This document shows, in pieces, positions 5,268 to 8,020 of a DNA stretch of 8,020 bases. The stretch comes from an uncultured Lachnospira sp. GTDB lineage: Bacteria; Bacillota; Clostridia; Lachnospirales; Lachnospiraceae. The notes below the pieces were generated by a model. The model was not told where the DNA came from, ran no database searches, and was given only the letters and a program-made list of their open reading frames with translations. Positions within the stretch are counted from its first letter, which is position 1. Each line of letters begins with the position of its first letter. The stretch lies in the NCBI GenBank assembly GCA_900772425.1, contig CAAHEK010000020.1, positions 1 to 8,020 on the forward strand, read 5' to 3'. The translations under genes were made by a program, and so were the position numbers.

Positions 5268-7100
5268 ATGAACAACAAAGGTAAAATGAGCGGAGCTGGT
5301 ATATATCTGCTTATTATATGCGCAATAGCCCTTATCTGGTATGGAATATCGCGCATAAGCTCTGCTGACGGAGATTACTCATATCAGGATTTTCTGAGTG
5401 ATTTAAAACAAAACAATATAGAATATGCAGTAATTAAACAGAATTCACAGGTCCCTACAGGTGTTGTAACTGTACAGATTAAGGGAACCAAGACACAGAA
5501 AATCTTTAATACATCTGATGTTAATGAGATACAGGCAGATCTTGTTGACAAGGAAGTGTCTTATGAATTAAAAGATGTTTCTAAAGAAAATATGTGGCTT
5601 ACAACAATACTTCCATTTGGAATATGCATATTTGTTATAGTATTTATAATGCTCATGATGATGAGACAGATGGGCGGAGGCGGAAGCAATGCCAAGATGA
5701 TGAATTTTGGAAAGAGTAGAGCCAAGCTTACAACGGATGCAGACAAGCTGGTTACTTTTAAAGATGTAGCCGGCTTGTCAGAGGAGAAAGAAGAACTTGA
5801 GGAAATAGTGGATTTCCTTAAGAATCCTAAGAGATATACAGATCTTGGGGCAAGAATCCCTAAGGGCGTTATTCTTACAGGTCCTCCGGGAACAGGTAAG
5901 ACACTTCTTGCAAAAGCGGTTGCTGGAGAAGCAGGGGTTCCTTTCTTTAGTATTTCAGGTTCTGATTTTGTAGAAATGTTTGTTGGTGTTGGTGCTTCAA
6001 GAGTAAGGGATTTATTTGAGGAAGCTAAGAAAAACGCACCTTGTATAGTATTCATTGATGAGATTGATGCTGTTGCCAGAAGAAGAGGAACAGGAATGGG
6101 CGGCGGACATGATGAAAGGGAACAGACACTTAACCAGATGCTTGTAGAAATGGACGGATTTGGTGTAAATGAGGGAATTATAGTCATGGCTGCAACTAAC
6201 AGAATGGATATTCTTGATCCTGCAATTTTAAGACCGGGAAGATTTGACCGAAAGGTAGTTGTAGGACGTCCTGATGTTCAGGGAAGACTTGATATCCTTA
6301 AGGTACATTCTGCTAAAAAGCCACTCGGTGATGATGTTGATTTAGACAGCCTTTCAAGGACGACAGCCGGATTTACAGGTGCAGACCTTGAGAATCTCCT
6401 TAATGAAGCAGCTATTAATGCAGCTAAATATAAGAGACATTTTATTACAAACGAAGATGTCAATTATGCATTTGTTAAGGTTGGAATCGGAGTTGAGAAG
6501 AGAAGCAAGGTTATTTCAGAAAAAGAAAAGAAGATAACCGCTTACCATGAATCGGGACATGCAATACTTTTTCATGTGCTTCCTGATGTCGGACCTGTTC
6601 ATACTATTTCAATAATACCTACAGGAATGGGTGCCGCAGGATATACTATGCCATTGCCTGAGAAAGATGAAATGTTTAACACTAAGGGTAAAATGCTTCA
6701 GAACATTATTGTAAGTCTTGGCGGAAGAGTAGCTGAGGAGCTTATATTTGATGATATTACAACAGGAGCATCACAGGATATAAAGCAGGCAACACAGACT
6801 GCAAGAGATATGGTTACAAAATATGGTTTCTCTGAGAAGCTTGGCCTTATTAATTATGACACAGACAATGATGAGGTATTTATAGGAAGAGATCTTGCAC
6901 ATACAAGACCTTATGGCGAAGATATTGCCAGCTCCATAGATACAGAAGTTAAGAAGATTATTGATGAGTGCTACGATAAAGCTAAGAATATAATTCTTCA
7001 AAATATGGAAGTGTTAAAGAAGAGCTCAGAACTTCTTATTGAGAAAGAGAAGATTACAAGAGAAGAATTTGAAGCATTATTTGAGCCGGCATGTGAATAG
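5268..7100 (+). CDS. ftsH: ATP-dependent zinc metalloprotease FtsH
   Basis: FtsH is a hexameric membrane-anchored AAA+ protease that degrades misfolded membrane proteins and short-lived regulators, and it is needed for sporulation in B. subtilis. The 610-residue product has two membrane helices (about 10-28 and 112-132) flanking an extracytoplasmic domain, then a Gly-rich turn. Walker A GPPGTGKT is at 205-212, Walker B has D264-E265 in VFIDEIDA, and the second region of homology begins at N311 with arginine fingers R322 and R325 in RPGRFDR. The zinc site is HESGH at 427-431 (catalytic E428), with a third ligand D504 in [10 protein letters not shown]. The C-terminus ends soon after the protease domain, without the longer acidic tail of B. 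subtilis FtsH (637 residues as I recall). It is the last gene of the block; the terminator lies 232 bp downstream. Confidence 0.97.
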   Translation: MNNKGKMSGAGIYLLIICAIALIWYGISRISSADGDYSYQDFLSDLKQNNIEYAVIKQNSQVPTGVVTVQIKGTKTQKIFNTSDVNEIQADLVDKEVSYELKDVSKENMWLTTILPFGICIFVIVFIMLMMMRQMGGGGSNAKMMNFGKSRAKLTTDADKLVTFKDVAGLSEEKEELEEIVDFLKNPKRYTDLGARIPKGVILTGPPGTGKTLLAKAVAGEAGVPFFSISGSDFVEMFVGVGASRVRDLFEEAKKNAPCIVFIDEIDAVARRRGTGMGGGHDEREQTLNQMLVEMDGFGVNEGIIVMAATNRMDILDPAILRPGRFDRKVVVGRPDVQGRLDILKVHSAKKPLGDDVDLDSLSRTTAGFTGADLENLLNEAAINAAKYKRHFITNEDVNYAFVKVGIGVEKRSKVISEKEKKITAYHESGHAILFHVLPDVGPVHTISIIPTGMGAAGYTMPLPEKDEMFNTKGKMLQNIIVSLGGRVAEELIFDDITTGASQDIKQATQTARDMVTKYGFSEKLGLINYDTDNDEVFIGRDLAHTRPYGEDIASSIDTEVKKIIDECYDKAKNIILQNMEVLKKSSELLIEKEKITREEFEALFEPACE

Positions 7101-7118
7101 TTATAAAGAACTTTATAA
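7101..7118. repeat. 18-bp palindrome directly after the ftsH stop
   Basis: TTATAAAG (7101-7108) and CTTTATAA (7111-7118) are perfect 8-bp arms around a 2-bp centre (AA), starting the base after the ftsH TAG. A two-base loop is too tight for a fully paired RNA hairpin, and the arms hold almost no GC, so a DNA-binding site is as likely as an RNA structure. No T-run follows. Confidence 0.55.
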
Positions 7119-7194
7119 GATTTATATAGAAGGTTTTATTAACAGACCGTTTCTGTAGGTTATGTATTTTTGGGGTACGAAAAAATATACAAAA

Positions 7195-7233
7195 TGCACA
7201 AAAAAATATAACAAACTTTATTAACTTTGTGCA
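7195..7233. repeat. Inverted repeat with 8-bp arms in the ftsH downstream region
   Basis: TGCACAAA (7195-7202) and TTTGTGCA (7226-7233) are perfect inverted arms with a 23-nt AT-rich loop. The right arm overlaps the palindrome TGTGCACA (7228-7235). ACAAA at 7211-7215 could pair with the same right arm as an alternative. The role is unknown. Confidence 0.4.
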
Positions 7234-7332
7234 CACTTTGGGTTGCGTACATGATATTATAATTAACGTAGAAACCCCCCAATACATTATATATTTTTTG
7301 CTACACCCCATAATAAGTGAAATACCTTCTCC

Positions 7333-7366
7333 AAAAAGGACAGTCCTCCCCAAGGCTGTCCTTTTT
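7333..7366 (+). terminator. Rho-independent terminator ending the spoIIE-tilS-hpt-ftsH block
   Basis: An 11-bp perfect stem (AAAAAGGACAG at 7333-7343 with CTGTCCTTTTT at 7356-7366) closes a 12-nt loop in which CCT (7345-7347) and AGG (7353-7355) can pair further. The 3' arm ends in five T's. The matching A-run on the left means it could work in both directions. It is 232 bp after the ftsH stop and separates the block from the GH13 gene. Confidence 0.88.
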
Positions 7367-7387
7367 ACTTTGCATTTTTGAAAATAG

Positions 7388-7416
7388 TTGAATAAAACGT
7401 GATTTCGGTATAAAAT
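7388..7416 (+). promoter_or_regulatory. Putative sigma-A promoter of the GH13 gene
   Basis: TTGAAT (7388-7393) and TAAAAT (7411-7416) are spaced 17 bp and lie between the terminator and the gene. Transcription would start near 7423, leaving a short leader with GGGAGG at 7434-7439. No good CcpA (cre) site or clear operator palindrome is seen over it. Confidence 0.5.
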
Positions 7417-7446
7417 AATAATATCTATAGCGTGGGAGGCTCCTTA

Positions 7447-8020
7447 ATGGGTATAACTGGTATATTTGGTGGTATGTCTGAATGGCAGAAAAAAATTTTT
7501 TATATGAGTAATGTGCGCCCAATATTAAAAACAAGAGCGCTGTTTTCTGACGCGACTAAAGATTACAGAAGTCCAGAGGAACCACAGGCAGGTGATACTG
7601 TATCAATAAGATTAAGAACCGGAAGATATAATGTAGATAAAGCATATTTGTACGTTAATAATGAAGAATATCTTATGTACAGAATTAAGAGTGATAAGAT
7701 GTTTGACTATTATGAGGCACAAATAAAAGCCGGAACAGAGAAGCTTTTTTATTACTTCAAGGTAGAGGCAGGAAAGGTTGTCTGTTATTACAATCAGATA
7801 GGGGCAATTAAGGATTTGAATCCGTACTATAATTTTCAGATAATGCCTGGATTTAAGACACCTCATTGGGTCAGAGGTGCGGTTATGTATCAGATATTTG
7901 TAGACAGATTTTATGATGGAGATAAAACTAATAACGTTCTTGATAATGAATATTCATATATAGGAGAGCGTGTAACGGAGGTAAAGGATTGGAATAAGTA
8001 TCCTGCTAATGTTGGAATAA
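7447..8020 (+). CDS. GH13-family alpha-glucan hydrolase, neopullulanase-like (partial, 3' end outside window)
   Basis: Only the first 191 residues are in the window. Residues up to about 135 form a beta-rich N-terminal region (for example TVSIRLRTGRYNVDKAYLYV and LFYYFKVEAGKVVCYY), consistent with a CBM34-like domain. The GH13 catalytic barrel begins at about residue 140, with WVRGAVMYQIFVDRFYDGD matching the first strand of neopullulanase/cyclomaltodextrinase-type enzymes. The catalytic Asp, Glu and Asp would be further downstream and cannot be checked. No signal peptide is evident, so a cytoplasmic role in breaking down maltodextrins or glycogen-like glucans is likely. The start at 7447 is set by GGGAGG seven bases upstream. 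It has its own promoter and lies after a strong terminator, so it is not part of the ftsH block. The exact substrate cannot be told. Confidence 0.85.
   Translation, partial: MGITGIFGGMSEWQKKIFYMSNVRPILKTRALFSDATKDYRSPEEPQAGDTVSIRLRTGRYNVDKAYLYVNNEEYLMYRIKSDKMFDYYEAQIKAGTEKLFYYFKVEAGKVVCYYNQIGAIKDLNPYYNFQIMPGFKTPHWVRGAVMYQIFVDRFYDGDKTNNVLDNEYSYIGERVTEVKDWNKYPANVGI

Larger units (their letters stand above)
7101..7446. other. 346-bp AT-rich intergenic region between ftsH and the GH13 gene
   Basis: No convincing protein gene is seen. In order it holds the palindrome at 7101-7118, a short ACAGA/TCTGT hairpin (7142-7156), an imperfect direct repeat of an A-rich unit (7177-7193 and 7198-7215), the inverted repeat 7195-7233, a perfect TATAAT at 7258-7263 without a good -35, a run of six C's (7275-7280), the terminator at 7333-7366, and the promoter and ribosome binding site of the next gene. 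The left part is either a long ftsH 3' untranslated region or the site of a small separate transcript. Confidence 0.6.

Noticed and set aside
5561..6187. 208-codon minus-strand ORF inside ftsH
   Set aside because: It lies entirely antisense to well-conserved FtsH AAA+ coding sequence, with no family resemblance or ribosome binding site; it is a shadow of the real gene.
7142..7156. Terminator for ftsH (ACAGA / TCTGT hairpin)
   Set aside because: Only five base pairs, and it is not followed directly by a T-run; the much stronger hairpin at 7333-7366 is a better candidate.
7162..7224. 20-residue Lys/Tyr-rich ORF (MYFWGTKKYTKCTKKYNKLY) downstream of ftsH
   Set aside because: Only a weak AGG two bases before the ATG, and the composition follows from the local A-rich direct repeat.
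7388..7406. CcpA catabolite (cre) site in the GH13 promoter
   Set aside because: The stretch around CG at 7398-7399 does not fit TGWAANCGNTNWCA, and its symmetry is poor.

Overview
The window looks like a low-GC, spore-lineage Firmicute (Clostridia, most likely Lachnospiraceae). The basis is the sporulation and division gene order, AT-rich codon use with AGA as the main arginine codon, strong AAAGGAGG-type ribosome binding sites, and the style of the GH13 protein at the right edge. All recognised genes are on the + strand.

Left part (1-1892): the 3' part of spoVT (a sporulation transcription factor) is followed by rqcP (S4-domain ribosome quality-control factor, old name yabO), yabP and yabQ (spore cortex/coat stage proteins) and divIC (septal protein). 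This matches the Bacillus subtilis spoVT-yabO-yabP-yabQ-divIC neighbourhood. The genes found between spoVT and rqcP in B. subtilis (spoVB, mazG-like yabN), and yabR between divIC and spoIIE, are absent here.

Middle part (1893-7100): a 98-bp gap carries perfect TTGACA and TATAAT hexamers separated by 21 bp, with a perfect Spo0A box on the minus strand over the -35. This is the unusual layout known for Spo0A-activated sigma-A promoters such as spoIIE. It drives a short, 374-residue SpoIIE that keeps the regulatory and PP2C phosphatase parts but lacks the ten-helix membrane domain. Then come tilS (tRNA-Ile lysidine synthetase, with an in-frame 24-bp tandem repeat in its linker), hpt (purine salvage) and ftsH (membrane AAA+ protease). 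The last three are tightly packed (4-bp and 29-bp junctions), and in B. subtilis TilS and HprT have been reported to act together on ftsH transcription.

Right part (7101-8020): a 346-bp AT-rich non-coding gap holds a palindrome right after the ftsH stop, further inverted repeats and a strong intrinsic terminator. A new promoter follows, then the start of an unrelated GH13 alpha-glucan hydrolase that runs off the window.

Most of the window is a conserved housekeeping and sporulation block. I do not see a wholly new system. The observation most worth following up is the apparently cytosolic SpoIIE under an intact Spo0A-type promoter.
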